DNA of 5,341 nt from Sulfurovaceae bacterium (lineage in GTDB: Bacteria > Campylobacterota > Campylobacteria > Campylobacterales > Sulfurovaceae): assembly GCA_029933395.1 (NCBI GenBank), contig JAOZOG010000148.1, positions 1 through 5,341 of the forward strand, written 5' to 3'. Numbering within the stretch: position 1 is the stretch's first letter; each line of letters begins with the position of its first letter. The notes beneath the pieces are model-generated. The model had not been told where the DNA came from, did not search any database, and worked only from the letters and a program-made list of their open reading frames with translations. The position numbers and the translations under genes are program-made. Of this stretch, positions 5,279 through 5,341 are shown piece after piece.

Positions 5279-5341
5279 ATTAAGCGCCTGAATATACTCA
5301 GGTAGGCAATTACCATACTGTAACGACATTTTCGCTAAAAT

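Overview
The window looks like a chromosomal segment of a Campylobacterota (epsilonproteobacterial) genome, probably of the Sulfurovum/Sulfurimonas type. Three things point there: the RNase J gene has a long hydrophilic N-terminal extension and sits directly behind ksgA, the pairing of a small phosphorylase-like gene with rlmN, and moderate GC with a TATAATTTTAGC-type promoter. From memory, Campylobacter jejuni has a similar cluster (RluA-type synthase, RNase J, ksgA, then rlmN and a small ORF) not far from dnaA. I could not check this here.

Layout. Positions 1-709 (minus) hold the N-terminal 236 codons of RNase J, whose 3' end lies off the left edge. Its start overlaps the end of ksgA (651-1505, minus) by 59 nt. 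A 71-nt divergent promoter region separates ksgA from the plus-strand genes hisF (1577-2341) and a short purine-phosphorylase-like gene (2343-2873), which are 1 nt apart. A 171-nt spacer with two REP-like hairpins precedes rlmN (3045-4127). A 33-codon single-pass membrane protein gene (4130-4231) follows 2 nt later. The convergent RluA-type pseudouridine synthase gene (4292-5218, possibly to 5329, minus) closes the window.

Most genes concern RNA: RNase J (decay and maturation), RsmA/KsgA (16S rRNA dimethylation), RlmN (23S rRNA and tRNA adenosine C2 methylation) and a pseudouridine synthase. HisF (histidine and AICAR synthesis) and the nucleosidase-like protein add a purine/histidine side.

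The most notable signal is not a gene. Two perfect 16-bp parS centromere palindromes (TGTTTCACGTGAAACA) lie 1.92 kb apart, at 2606-2621 and 4527-4542. Each is buried in a different coding sequence and read in a different frame, so they are almost certainly ParB-binding sites and mark an origin-proximal segregation locus. Second, a REPIN-like inverted pair of GTAG-headed hairpins fills the gap between the convergent genes and supplies the stop codon of both. Two further single GTAG-headed hairpins with unrelated stems precede rlmN. A promoter with an overlapping Fur-box-like palindrome lies upstream of the pseudouridine synthase. I see no CRISPR array, insertion sequence, tRNA or rRNA.
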